A DNA stretch of 64,000 nt from Tachypleus tridentatus (GCF_004210375.1 NC_134834.1:139595009-139659008), one strand, 5' to 3'. Shown: positions 39,780 through 52,305, numbered from the stretch's first letter. The notes: generated by a model not told the origin, from the letters alone. Translations and numbers: made by a program.

Positions 39780-39839
39780 CTAACAGAAGTGAATATATCT
39801 CACGATTTTAAAAAATCACGAAACCATATACGGCTGCAT

Positions 39840-40140
39840 ACTAAGGTCTATACTATGTAAAAACTACGCTGAAAAACACCACACCAACATTATTTATAAA
39901 ATACAATGTAATAACTGCCACGACTTCTGTATTGAAGAAACAAGTAGAAAAATGTAAACCTGATTCAAAGAACGCAAAAAAATCACTTTCATCCGTTTTC
40001 GAATACTGCAAATGAAATAAACACAACATAACTATAAAAACACATCCAAATACTAAATAAAGAAACAAACATAAACAAACGCAAAATGAAATAAGCCTTA
40101 CTTATACAACAACTCAAGCCCAAAATAAACCAATATAAAG
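39840..40140 (+). pseudogene. GIY-YIG endonuclease remnant of Penelope-like element (right arm)
   Basis: The plus strand carries ILRSILCKNYAEKHHTN, IIYKIQCNNCHDFCIEETSR and downstream blocks matching the left arm in opposite orientation. The YIG of the motif is changed to CIE, and there are stops and frameshifts. It is the same module as at 38997-39300 but more diverged. Confidence 0.7.
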
Positions 40141-41851
40141 GAGCACTTATATTAATAAAAAATATCCAACATCTAATCACGCCATCTACATTCCTACACT
40201 TAGTTACACAACTGCCGTCAAACGTGTGGTCATCTACTGGTCAGTAACCTTTTCTTTCTTTGTGAACCTGACAATGACCGAAGAAGGTCGAAATGTTGTT
40301 CGCTCCTCTATTAGTGCTTTTTCTATCGATACCAGCTGTTTTTAAAAAGATAATTTTCTCTACAAGTGGGTTTTCTCGTCATCACGAACTGTGATAGCAT
40401 AACATATCACCTACCGTCAGGTAGTTTACTGTGCAAAACAAAATACGCTCTAACTACTCGTAATTCAAGAAATTAAGAATGTCTTTCTTTTTTTTTGGTA
40501 AACGAACATTATTATCACAGTTTATTTTAGTATACTCTTTTAAACTTTAACATGTTATTCTATTTGTGGAATTTTGCATATTTTTATATTTTATTTTTCT
40601 TTCTTCTTTCCGAAGTGATAGTCTTTTATAACTATTGATTTGAAAGTACTTGTTTATATACGATAATTTGCACACAGCATCAAGTCCCATGTAAGACATT
40701 TATAGTCGGTTGGAAAATATGTTCAGTAAGCCCCTAGTGCTCTTTACTTGTGGAAGTATGTAATATGTATATTGCTTTAGAAAGCTTGTTTTGCACTTCA
40801 ATAATTCTTTTCCTGGTAAATATCCCAGGCAGCTTTTATCAAAAGCAATGACAGAAATTATTTAGAAAAGAACAATAACAAGCCTAACGAAAAGATTTTA
40901 TCACAACAAGAAGGTTGATATGTTTTTACTTATGTAATAAAAGTAGATAACGTTCGTTTTGGGTTCAAAACCTTCACATTCTTTGTCATGGTAAATTTCA
41001 AATAATCATAATGATGCTTTTGGATTTACATGTTTAGTCCAAAAGTTATTTTTTCGAAGATCAGTTCTATTATTTCGTAAATAGAAAAATTATTTTTAAT
41101 TACAAGTGGCGCCAATGCATTAGATCCGCATGTGACACATTCATGAAGACATGTCTGCACTCTTAGAATGGAGAAAAATAAAGTTTTTAGTGACTGGAAG
41201 TGGAGGTGAAACGGGAAAATCGTGTTTCCTGTTACAAATCTACATGCACAAAGGATAAAAATTTCGCAATTTCGAGGTTGCATATCACGTAATAAAAAAA
41301 GGTTTTTCCAGTATCATATGAATAAGATTTCCGTTATAGTATGATATCTTTCTAAAATTGTGTTTTAAACTAGTGATTTATGCAAATAATATAACTCAAA
41401 ATATTATTATGTTAGATATTATTAACACTGTGGTATTTTATTTTAACACTCGCTGATATTTAACAGGATTTGTCTTGTAGACACATTTTACAACAAGGAA
41501 CTGTCTTATATTACGTATTCTTGGAAAAAGTTGACATTTCTTTTACTATCAGAATCCTTAAAATTCCAATGTGCATTATGTTGTGATTAGCGATGAGACA
41601 AAAACAAATCATTAGAATAACTCTCCATTTTACAAAGTTGTATACTATTTAAATCATGTGAAATAAGATGCTATCGTGCATTATAGCAATAGCGTTTGGG
41701 TTCTGCTTCACATTTCTCAATACAGGAAATACCAAACAATTTATTGCAAACAAATAAGAAATTAACATATAATGTTTGATGAAATTGAAAGTGAATTTCT
41801 TGTTCTTTCTACATTTCTTTTAATTAGTCCATTAAGGATTTAAAATTAGAG

Positions 41852-42110
41852 AGGCCCGATATGGTCAGGTGATTGAGGCGCTCGTCTCGTAACATGTGGA
41901 CTCGAATCCCCGTCACACCAAACATGCTTGCCCTTTCAGCCATGGGGCGTTATAATGTTACGGTCAATTTCACTATTCGTTGGTAAAAGAGTAGCCTAAG
42001 AGTTGGTGGTAGATGGTGATGACTAGCTACCTTCCCGCTAGTCTTACACTGCTAAGTTAGGGACGGCTAGCGCAGATGGCCCTCGAATAGATTTGTGCGA
42101 AATTCAAAAC
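41852..42110 (+). mobile_element. tRNA-headed SINE, family A
   Basis: A plus-strand copy with a good head and tail. The B box is damaged, reading gtggactcgaatcccc. Confidence 0.85.
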
Positions 42111-44329
42111 ATACTAAACCATACGCGTTTTTGTGAACTTTTATTTTTATTAATAAAATTATTCATGCTGTTTTCAAGGTTGAAACACATAGCAAACCAA
42201 GTACCATCGACATCTGTTTATCATACGATGCGTATTTTATTTATATAGTACTTTATAGTGTGGAAGTCATGGGTCAAAAGATCCATTAGTCACTTCTTAC
42301 ATGTTAAACGATAACTGTCGAAAGTGCATCCGGTGGCGAGAAATTTGACTGTATGTTCTTAGCTTGTTTCACGAAGTACCATAATGGGTATGTTATCATG
42401 TTGACGTAACTTTGTATAAGGTTAACACTCACGATAATGTGTCAAAGTATTTATGTACATATGACTTGAAAACCTACGGTAACATGTCGCACCTGTCCAT
42501 ATTATTCTCTCACAGAAAATGTATGTAGATAACTCTCACGATAAAATCTTAACCGAAATCTACAATTACCAATGGGATCCAAATAAAAAATACTTTTCTA
42601 AACTATTTGTCCAACAAATTGCTTAGGATCCATAAGTTTGTTCGATGCGTGGATTCTGATAACATACAACTCACAAAACGAAAAACGTGGTCTGATGATT
42701 ATGAAGAACACAAGCATAAAAGTGAAAATTAACTACATATTTATAGAACGTTGTGGAATATACTAAGTCAGTTTCAAACGAATTTATACAATAAACACAT
42801 AAAATCTATAGTTAAAATCAATAACTTGAATCTTAAACAAGAGCTTATGTATTACAGAAAACAATTATTACTAGAGGGGGAGCGTAAAAGCAAGCAAGTG
42901 AAACTAAAAATATAGTGGATTTAAATTAAATAAAAAAACTCAGTAAACCTGTTCGTATAGCTAGTGAGGAAACATTAGTTAAAATAGCCTTAAGACAGGT
43001 TGAATTAATATTCAAGTTGAGGAGATTTTTTTAAGAATACCTTTCTTTAACAAGCAGTTCCAAGTTTATGAAGCCTGTAACTAAAATTTTATCCAATCCA
43101 GAATGTACTGTGTCCAGTGTATTCCGACTGTTTGTGTGGATAGAGGAGGAGAACAAAGATGATAGAGTAACTGGTTCTATGTGTTTACGAATGTGTACAG
43201 TTAAATGTCGTTAGCACGTAAGTAACGTTGTAGCTACCACATTTATATTAGTAAGTGATTCGTGACTAAAGGAGAGGTCAAAATTTTTCACATGACTTTT
43301 AAGGATTATGCACTATCTACTTAAGTAAATGAAGTATAAATATGCGGCGCATTTTGGAACAGTTATTTGTTTGATATTATTAAGAGGATTAGATTTTAAA
43401 CAAAGTCATAATTGATGGTTTCGAGAAAAAGATTAGTATACCTACCCACTTCTCTTGAACTAATTTGGTATGTAGCGAGAAACAGGAAGGATATTTGTCG
43501 TAAGATATTGTCCTTCAAATTAATCATCGAATTATTTCATGGCTGCAATGCTAAACATGTTAAAATTATTTCATAATTTAAGAACAATATTATACAATTT
43601 GCCTAAACTTCCCTAAAAACATCTGGATTAGAAAAAAATCAAACAATTTCCTATTACGACAACTTAATGCTACGTTTTTTAGTAATATAGAATAGTTCGG
43701 GATTTGTGAATCGCATTTATAGTTTATTATTTCAGAATTATAAGTAAGACAACACAAAGGAAAATGTTGAACAATAATTTGCACAAGTTTAGATTACATC
43801 TTCGTTTCAGTAGCTTCTGTAGTTCATGGTGTCATTCTTCCCTATCAGACATTTTATATCTCATATTTTGAGTCTTTGCGTAATTTAAGTTAAATAAATT
43901 TTTAAGTTTGATTAAACTTAAAGATGTACTTTTAGTGCTCGAATACCGAACGATTTAGGTTTGTATTTTTTTTATTATTCTTATGCATAATTATGGATTT
44001 TCAACAACAACGATGAGTGCTAAAGTCTGTCAGCGCACAAAAACATAAATATATGAAATATTACATCTCTTCCTCTAACATCCATCATGTTCTTAGTTCA
44101 GTTGAGAAAACAAGCTGTCGACAGCGACGATTACCTCCGTACTACTAATCCTACCATAAACCTAAGAGGAGATCAACACCCACCAGGAGGAAAACCATTC
44201 ATCAAATCATCATTTAAAAAATAATCTGAATTTATCGGAATAATCCTTTAATCCTAAGTTGTGTTTGTGGTTACATTGAATTGCGTTGCTAACACTTTTG
44301 ACTTTATCGAGAAATGCACTGTAAAATGC

Positions 44330-44361
<32 letters not shown>
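44330..44361 (+). repeat. (CAAAA)n microsatellite
   Basis: About six units of caaaa in direct tandem. No SINE body was recognised immediately next to it. Confidence 0.9.
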
Positions 44362-44884
44362 CCACTAAACTCAAGAAGAATACTGAACAGTATATACAGT
44401 TTTCATCTGTTTTCTGTAATGTATTTAACTATAGTCCATACATTTTAATTTATCAGCAGACTTATATTAAAGCTCAGTTTTAACAAGGCCAAGTAATCAC
44501 GCAAAGTGTTTTAGTACATTTAGACCAACGTGTTTGAAGAGCATAAAATTATAGATATATATTTTTATGACTACTAACAAGAATTTAAGAAAATAGTTGA
44601 TGAAGTATTTCAGCAATCACACTATAATAACTGTTTTTGTCAGGTTAGTTGTGTCTTAGGACACATGCAGCTGGTCAAAATTTTGAAAATATGTCGATTA
44701 AAATATGTTTGAGTAACACTTCCCAGCATAAACTTATTTTTGGTCTAAATTAATTTCATTGTCCGGTTTTTATGTCACACATAAAAGCTTCAATATTTGA
44801 TGACAGGATAGATAACAAAGTTTTAACTTCTTAAAATAAATTAATTTTAAAGTCTTTCAGTAGAAACAAAATACTTGTATCTCT

Positions 44885-46555
44885 GAACGGCTGATATGGG
44901 TATTAACACTTTTATTCATGAGGAGAGAACAACGTTTCGACCTTCCTAGGTCATCTTCAGGTTAAGAAAGAGAGAGTTTGCAAGTGATCGTTGTCTGACA
45001 CAAGTTTTAGAAACGAGAAGAATAAACTGGTACGGGATTGTAGGGGGCGATGCAATTGTATGTTAGGTTATTAATTTGTATATGTATAGTTCCTTTATAT
45101 TTTGGTTTAATTTTGGTTTTAGTTGCTGTATTAGTAGGGATTCTTTGATTTTTCATTTGTTTATATTTGTTTCCATACTTAGTATCTGTGTGTTTTCTAT
45201 GGTTATGTTGTATTTATTTGAGTTACAGTGTTTAAAAACGTGTGAAGGTGTTTTTTTTCTTTGAATCTAGTTTCCATGTTACTGCTTGTTTCTCTAATAT
45301 AGAAGTCTTGGCAGTTGTTGCATTGTATTTTATAAATTATAATGGTGTTGTGTTTGTCAGTTTAGTTTTTACGTAGTATTGACTTTAGTTTTGTACCTGG
45401 TTTTTGAATAAATTTGATGTTTATTGGAATGTTGTATTTTGTTATACGTTTTCTAAATGTTGGTTATTTTTTTGCTGATGTGGGGAACATATGGTATGAA
45501 GCAGTATAAGGTTTTGTAGTTTGTTGTATTTTGGGATTTATTGTTGTTTTTTTGTTGTTGGTCTAGGTGTTTGCGTATAAATTTTTGCACGGTTTTTTGA
45601 CGAAATTTCTTGATGTTGATGGAGTGTCGTTTTATTTTGTTGATTTAATCGTTAATTTTATCAGGTAAGCATAGTTCTGTGGCTGTATTTATTTGGTTTC
45701 TTAATATGTTGAGTTTTCTTTTGTTTCATGTGCTGAGTCCCAGGAAATGTGTAATCCAGTACTGGTGATTTTTCTTTCGATTTCTGTTTTTAATTGTGTA
45801 TCAATTCTAGTGATATTGAGGTTAAGAAATGCTATTTGATTAATTTTTCCTGTTCACAGGTGAACTTAATGTTGGGGTGTGTCGAGTTAACATGATTGAA
45901 AACTAAGTGTATGTACCGTAGATGTGAATCCAGCAATTATATCTGTACCATGGTGGGTGTAAGGATGAATTGATTGCTTGAGATTCAATCTGTTTCATAA
46001 AAATGTTGGCTAGAACTGGTGACAGCGGTTTCCCCATACTTGGGCCATTTATTTGTAGGTAGTTTTGATTATTAAACATAAAGTCAGTTTTGGTGGCATT
46101 GAATTCTAAAAGGGTTGCTAATTGGTTGGTGGGGATGCGTATCGATGGGTTGGGGTCTAGGATATAAAGTTCTAAAACTATCTTTCAGGCTTCAGTTGTT
46201 GGGACTTCTGTGAAGAGGAAGATTACATCAAAACTGGCCATTAACGTTTTATGATTTAGGTGATTAATGATATATTTAAAGTTAAAATAGTCTTTGAAGA
46301 AGAAGCCGGCTGACGTTACATATTTAGAAAATGCTCACGCTAAATATTTACCAAGGTTGTAGTTAAATGATTCATAGGTCGACATTATGGGTCGTAGTGG
46401 ACAATCAGATTTGTGAGGTTTGTGGGTGCCGTATTGTTGTGGTGTGCGTGAGTCGGTCTTTCGTAGGTAAGAATAAATGTTTTCTGAGATTCTGTCAGTT
46501 TTTCTCATTTGTAGTAATGTTTTGTTTAATTGGTCTTCATGTGTTGTTATTGGAA
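44885..46555 (-). mobile_element. Penelope-like retroelement, 5'-truncated, minus strand
   Basis: It begins at its 3' end with the shared terminal repeat (44885 to about 45000), then the GIY-YIG region (about 45100-45400), and then RT-derived sequence up to about 46555. The upstream RT block reads QQYGTHKPHKSD, PLRPIMS and YNLGKYLA, matching the conserved Lys-Pro and Arg-Pro-Ile region of Penelope RTs. Many stops and frameshifts are present. The bases that would encode the VDD of the active site are missing near 45945 (compare 39372-39385 in the other element). Confidence 0.8.
44931..44960 (-). ncRNA. Hammerhead-ribozyme-like core in Penelope-like terminus
   Basis: On the minus strand the order is CTGAAGA, a hairpin of GACC and GGTC with a short loop, then GAAAC. 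This fits the hammerhead core CUGANGA, stem II, GAAA, with one extra U between the core and stem II. Penelope-like elements are known to carry hammerhead motifs in their termini. A matching stem I and cleavage site could not be defined by eye, so activity is unproven. Confidence 0.4.
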
Positions 46556-46690
46556 AGTGAAAACCAATCTCACTATTCAATTACTGAAGCATAATAGTTG
46601 GCTCTATTCCTTTTAGTTATTAGTTCAAAATTGAGGACTTCTAGCATAGATAGCCAGTGTAAAGATCGGAAACAAACGAAGAAACCAAAC
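46556..46690 (+). mobile_element. SINE family A, heavily decayed 3' part
   Basis: caatctcactattc and, later, gcatagatagcc with an aaacaaac tail keep family A order. It abuts the 5' end of the minus-strand Penelope-like element. Confidence 0.45.
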
Positions 46691-49600
46691 CAAAATTAAA
46701 GAATAAATACTTGATCTAATATTTGTTCCTACGTTAAAACTACTTAGGGTATTTTTTTTACATTTCTGAACAGGAGAAAAGCAGCCCTTCCGCAACACTC
46801 TAAAGCCTACCATCGATGTTAAATGATAGAATATTAGTTTTATTATGCACCTGCGGCTTGAAGGAAAGGAAATACTTTGTAGTATCGCACGGGTTTTAAA
46901 TCGAACTCTACAACTAGGCTAATCCATTCCTGAATTTTATTTCTATAGAGTAGAGCTGTAGTTTAAACCTTACGTTTTATAAATTGTTAAACCTTTGTTC
47001 AATAGAATTTTTGGAATTTTTTCTGTTGTTATTTTGATGGGCATACGCTTTCATCTTCGTTTGTTTCAAAGGAAAATTAATTTTAACAACTCTCAGTAAT
47101 TGGAGCTGTTCCATCAGGAGTTTCACATAAATAAAACTACTTGCACTAAATATTTTCTATTCGGTAGCTAAGATAAGTTATCAAGGAGGAAAAAAATCCT
47201 TCACAGTTGAGGCTTATTATCGTAAATACGATGAGATTATTTGAAGAACTTAATTTACGTTTTGTGTATAAGTAGGCTATAATGTTGTTTTTTGTTTCGG
47301 CTTGCGCCATTTTCACTGTCAAGGGTTATAGTACCTTAAATTATTCTTTTAGGATGCTTTTAAAAAGTGACAACGATAGATGACTAGTAACAGAAGGTGA
47401 CACTTAAAGGTGGTTACGAGAGATAGCTAGGTGATGACATAAACTGCTTTAGAAAGATGGATCTTTGCAAGTATTCAAAGCACTATTCGCAAAATTGTGC
47501 GCTAACAATGTTGTAACGTTAAATAAATTCAGAAAGTAGTAATGCAACATGTGCGTCGAAGATGGTAACATTATACGTATTTATATGTAAGCATATAACG
47601 GGCATTTTTGTATTGTAGAATACAATAAAAATAGTGGTTTTAAAGAACTTCAACTGCAAAAATATTTTTTACAACATCAAAGACACCACTAGTCTTCTAA
47701 AACAGGAGATCATTGAACTAACTCTGGTTGTTTTAAAATAGCACTTGAAATTAAGAGAGTTAATTTTCTTTTGACTTCAAACCTGCAACAAAACTTAAAT
47801 TATAATAACATATAAAAGTATATTTGTCATATCCAGTACTGGTGACGTTTATTCGTCCAATACTAGGACTCATTACACTGGCTGAGATATCTCAGCCATT
47901 GTAGTTGTTGAAACATATTATATATTACAAATTGCGTGTAAAAACAACCGTAATGATGTGAATTAGATTAAGTTGGCAAATTATACTGTTACCATCAATT
48001 TGATATGAGTCTATCAAAGATCATAATTAGAGTTATTCTTAATAATGCAATATTATTTATTAATTTTAATACCAGTTATTATAATTTATTTTTGCGTGAA
48101 TTTACTTTAGTTATCGTTCGAAAAACCTGGCGAACCTTGAAGCTATTCTTTCTGGAATGGATGAAGTAACTACAGCATCGATCTAATTAGGCATACTTTT
48201 CAAATTCCTGCAATAAAATACATTGGTAAAACGCGGTTCCTGCTGACAATTTTTATAACTAATTAGTATAGAGTACAAAAACAGTATCAGCATTTTTGTA
48301 AACGTGAACGAATGTTTTTTATCTCTTTTTGTAAATCCTTATTTAAAGTTTCTTGAAGAAAATGATCAGTAAGATGTTTGGCAGATTGATACGTTTTATC
48401 AATACGATGCCATATGTTTTTGTAATAGTTAGGTGTAGAAAAAAATGTTATTGTTATTCAATATAACGCATGATAAATAGTAGATTCTAAACAGTTATAC
48501 AGTTAAATTTTTGGGAAAATAATTTGAGCTTATGAAAACATTAAGTTTTAAGAGTTTTATCTTTATTGGAAAAAGAATATTATTGAATTATGTTTTTTTT
48601 TTAGTTAGAAGACCAGTTATTAAAATCTAAAATCAGGGGTTCGATTCCCCTTGTTGGGCTCAGCAGATAGCCCGATGTGGCTTTGCTATAAAAAAACACA
48701 CGCAATCACACACAGGTATAAAAATAATTCTAAGACTAACTTAGATCTTGATGTACAGCTGTTTAATACTTCATCTTTTTACTTTTTTACTGGTTAATGA
48801 TTTTGTTACCTGTTATATATTTTTTGACAATCAGAAAAAATTACCACTTTGTCTGTGATATTACGTTTTAAAATTTGGTCTTGGTTAGTGTACCAATATT
48901 TTTTACGAAAATAAAATGTTCTGTTTTGTGTATAATTCTGTCATGAAGTCATGATATGAAGTAGGGATGTAGAAGTATATGTAACTTTTATACGTTGATG
49001 CTTTATCACTTATATAATCTTTTTATTGGATGAATTATATGACGCTCCAACCATGTTCAAGTAAGTAACGCTATTATAAGTTACCACGGTGAAATACTTC
49101 ACTATTGTAGAGATGTGGCAAGTGGAAGGTTCAACATTTGTTAAACTTACACGTACTACTTATCTTTAACTATATCCGATCTATTTTGCTAAACCTTGGA
49201 GAATTTTTTTTTCTATATGCAGAGCTTCCATACAGCCAAACAGCTTTTTTGTTTTTTTTAGTCACCTAATGCAATTGGAGAATAGTGATTGAGCAGAGAT
49301 ATGATTCAACATCGAAGGCTTTCTACGTTCAGAGATGTTTGACTGTTGACCAAAACGTTCTTGTAGAAAGAAAGGGAAAGTAAAACACGAAAAATATCAA
49401 ATCAAACTGAGATCTACTAATATGATGTCTTTTATGAAAAAGGTGAGATATCATGATTTTTATTCATGTAGAAAACAAGTTGTAAAACTTCAGCTATCAT
49501 ATTGTATATTTTTTTTTGGTAAAAAGTTGTTGTCAAATTACGAAAAAAAGAAAGCAGAGTGTTAAAATTATTAAACATCTCATTTATATTCTTAGTATAA

Positions 49601-50757
49601 GAGAGGATGAAATAGTTTATTGCTTCACAAATAACACATTAAATACTTTTAAAAATTTAATTTACAAGCATTTTATGTAAGTTTTGATTTTTAGGTTTTC
49701 CTTGTATTGAAGGTATAAGTTGTTACGACAGATTCAAATAAATCAGAATGCATACTTCCTTATACTATTTCAAACTTTCTAGACGTTGATTACAAGAGAA
49801 AAGTATATGTACCTCATCAAACACAGAGAATTAAGCCCATTATATTAATACAATTTAGAATATGTAAATCAGCTAGTCATATGAACATTTCATCAGTTAT
49901 AAAGTTGATGTGGAAAGTAATGTATCACAATTTCTTTTTGATATTGTCTTTAGAGGATGGTGGACGTCAAAAATTCACTAAAGTTCGAAGGGGTATGTAA
50001 GAGACCTTCTGATGCAAAAATATTTCTGCACAGAAATTATAGAGATATACTGAGATCAGGTATTTATAATTTCCAGTACAGAAATATCACATGTACTAAA
50101 TGGCGTTTCAGAAAATAGGAATATGAACAAAATTAGGAACATCCAGAAAGAGACCTGCAACAAGTGATATTCCAGTTTGATAATCAAAGTGCACTGTCTT
50201 GTAATAGATGAAAATCCACAAACACGACGGTCATTAATACAAATATCCTCTTTACCCACCGAGTATTATGTACCTTGATCAAGAAAAATCTACGTCTGAA
50301 AAGGCGACATATTCAGTTGTAGTTGCGTCCATGACATACCTGTTGGATACTTCCAACACTTGTAGAATGAAATGAGTATTGATGCTATTACAGAGGCATA
50401 AAGTTGCAGCTGATTATAGATTTCTGTGTATTTACATTGTTTAAAAAGGGAAATTGGAAAATCGTTGTACTTGTGCACTAGATGGGTTATAGAACGCTGG
50501 AAAGAAGTAATCGCGTGCTGTTGAAATATAGAAACGTTATGACGAAGCTTTCTGAAATGAACTATTGCAAAAGTTGTTTTCAAATAGAGCATGAACGGAC
50601 CTGGAGACATGATTTGTAACGATGTTGTAAGGTTCCAAAATAATTGTAATATAATGTACTCAACCTCTGTAATATGATATTAACTGTATTAAATACTACG
50701 CTAATTAATATTCTTTCTGACAAAGAAGCTGACGTCAAAATTATTCTCTATATAGCT
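46691..50757. other. Non-coding stretch with a possible decayed coding relic at 50056-50610
   Basis: One SINE lies at 48605. At 50290-50610 and 50056-50259 on the minus strand two consecutive open frames (106 and 67 codons, separated by stops) have a less AT-rich, protein-like composition with hydrophobic runs (for example ASVIASILISFYKCW). I do not recognise the family. It may be a broken gene or an unknown transposon. Confidence 0.35.
48605..48706 (+). mobile_element. SINE family B
   Basis: ggggttcgattccccttg is followed by the tail cagatagcccgatgtggctt and an (ac)-rich end. Confidence 0.7.
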
Positions 50758-50870
50758 TGTTTGTTTGAAGTTAAGCACAAAGCTACACAATGAGCTATCT
50801 TTGATCTGCCCAATACAAATATCGAAATCCGGTTTCTAGTCGTATAAATCCGCAGACATAACACTGTGAC
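50758..50870 (-). mobile_element. SINE family C, minus strand
   Basis: tgtttgaagttaagcacaaa, tgatctgcccaatacaaata and gcagacataacactgtg are in reverse family C order. It lies about 170 bases upstream of the first recognised exon. Confidence 0.8.
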
Positions 50871-51037
50871 AAATGTATAATTTGTATATTTTAGCATTTT
50901 TTTAAACAGACACTTAAAATATTTTTTCTACGCTTCTTAAGCACGTTCATACTATGTACTTTTAACAGTTTTCAGCTGCTTCAGTAAGAAATGTCTAACA
51001 ATACTACAAAAATGAGAAATGTTATTTGAACTTTCAG

Positions 51038-51264
51038 ATCGTCAAGACTTCTGAAAACAAGGACGGAACTACTTCAGGTCCTCTTAATAAGCTTAGACAG
51101 ACGTTTACAACGGGTCTTCAGGAAATCTCGTTAACTCGTGATCGAACGGTACCCATCAAAGCAGGTAAAACAGCAACGTCTCGTCTAACAGATAAAGAAC
51201 GCTCACTTCTTCGAATGGTTTGGGAAACGGATGATCACATAGAAGAGGAACCTCGGAAAGCAAG
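51038..51264 (+). CDS. Fife/RIM-like active-zone gene, internal exon with pre-zinc-finger helix
   Basis: The exon runs from a pyrimidine-rich acceptor (ctttcag) to a GTTTGT donor. It encodes 75 codons plus two bases and opens in phase 0. The second half reads SRLTDKERSLLRMVW followed by an acidic DDHIEEE stretch, a predicted helix of the kind that precedes the zinc finger in RIM/rabphilin/Piccolo-type proteins. The two leftover bases AG join the first base A of the next exon to make Arg, so the phases match. An internal GTAAAA donor-like site at 51165 would break phase with the next exon. Because the exon starts at an acceptor, the start codon and earlier exons lie upstream and were not found. 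The assignment to Fife rather than RIM rests on the zinc finger that follows and is inference. Confidence 0.7.
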
Positions 51265-51567
51265 GTTTGTAGATATTATGATGAATTGTGTTTCAAATTA
51301 TTTCTTAAAGTATGGTGCTCATACAAGACGTTCGAAAGTCTGGTGATGGATTGCAGAAGAAAACATTCAGAAACTAGCAGTAATGGTCATATTGTGGTTA
51401 TGGTATTATGTTGATGGTTTGTTTAAACTTTTATCGTTTATCTGTTATAAGCGAGATTATGCAAAATTCCTAAAGTGATGTAAATGAACCTAATGTTTTA
51501 TGTGTTTTCAATTCCGTGATTTAACCATATATTTTCATTGTGATTTTGAGTGAAAAAGAAAACATGA

Positions 51568-51583
51568 TGTGTGTGTGTGTGTT
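51568..51583 (+). repeat. (TG)n microsatellite
   Basis: Uninterrupted tg dinucleotides, about eight units, in intron 1 of the Fife/RIM-like gene. Confidence 0.9.
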
Positions 51584-51984
51584 TACAAATGAAGGGGCTA
51601 ATACCATCAAAAACCATGGCTGGAAATACGTTAATATATGGAAAACCTACTTTAGGGAATACGCTATATTTTTCAATACATATGGTGGGTCTTAAAATTC
51701 TGTTAGATTATTTTTTTATTTTTTTGAGGAACCACCTTTCCACAAGTATTTACAAATAGTGAAAGTTGACATAGATGTGTGATATTGTGAGTTCTTTTCA
51801 TCAAGTAAGGAATGCAAACTGGGATTAAATGTAAGAGATAATATATATCAACCTATTTGTAGAACTGACTTTGGTAGATACCTCAAAGCCTAAAATAAGT
51901 ATGATAACTATCCACAATATAACTTGTAACTTGATGTTGATATTTTAATAATGTTTTTGCTTTTGGTATTTTGTAGTCTATATT

Positions 51985-52175
51985 CGTATCTCAGAACGTC
52001 TGGTATGGGTATTAACACATTTATTGATAAGGAGAGGACAACGTTTCGACCTTCCTAGGTCATCTTCAGAAAATGACCTGGAAAGGTCGACACATTGTTC
52101 TCTCCTTATCAGTAAAAGTGTTAATACCCATATAAGATATATTTTTATTTTAAGGGGATTTCTCCTCATCAAGTA
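51985..52175. mobile_element. Penelope-like terminal foldback in intron 1 of the Fife/RIM-like gene
   Basis: The left arm (52002-52069) and right arm (52070-52132) are near-perfect inverted copies of the Penelope terminus, sharing ggtatgggtattaacac / gtgttaatacccata and the ggtcgaaacgttgt block. The sequence after the right arm (aaggggatttctcctcatca) is the usual outer end. The foldback lies 185 bases upstream of the zinc-finger exon. Confidence 0.8.
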
Positions 52176-52278
52176 GTTTATATTTGTCTGATTTTCGTAG
52201 TTTTATGCTTTTATATCATATGTTAGAAAGTGATGCTTGTTCTTTTAGATATTAAACGAATTTAACTGTTTTGGTTTT

Positions 52279-52305
52279 ATTATATATATATATGTATGTA
52301 TGTAT
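52279..52305 (+). repeat. (TA)n/(TATG)n microsatellite
   Basis: A ta run passes into tatg units about 55 bases before the zinc-finger exon. Confidence 0.85.

Larger units (their letters stand above)
38618..40390. mobile_element. Composite head-to-head Penelope-like retroelement
   Basis: The element has two arms of opposite sense. The left arm (38618 to about 39305, minus strand) carries the terminal repeat and a GIY-YIG endonuclease segment. The right arm (about 39310-40390, plus strand) carries a reverse-transcriptase remnant, then another GIY-YIG remnant, then the same terminal repeat. The two outer ends are inverted copies of each other. Both arms contain stops and deletions. A SINE is inserted in the left arm at 38872-38986. 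The pattern fits two 5'-truncated copies joined at their 5' ends. Confidence 0.8.
40391..44884. other. Non-coding stretch
   Basis: Apart from the SINE at 41852-42110 and the (CAAAA)n tract, nothing was recognised. 42540-42960 has a slightly coding-like composition but is interrupted by stops in every frame. Confidence 0.5.

Noticed and set aside
51165..51170. GTAAAA donor inside the first exon
   Set aside because: Using it leaves phase 1, which does not fit the phase needed by the zinc-finger exon.
51985..52175. CRISPR-like or terminator-like palindrome
   Set aside because: The inverted arms are Penelope termini, and the genome is clearly eukaryotic with spliced exons.
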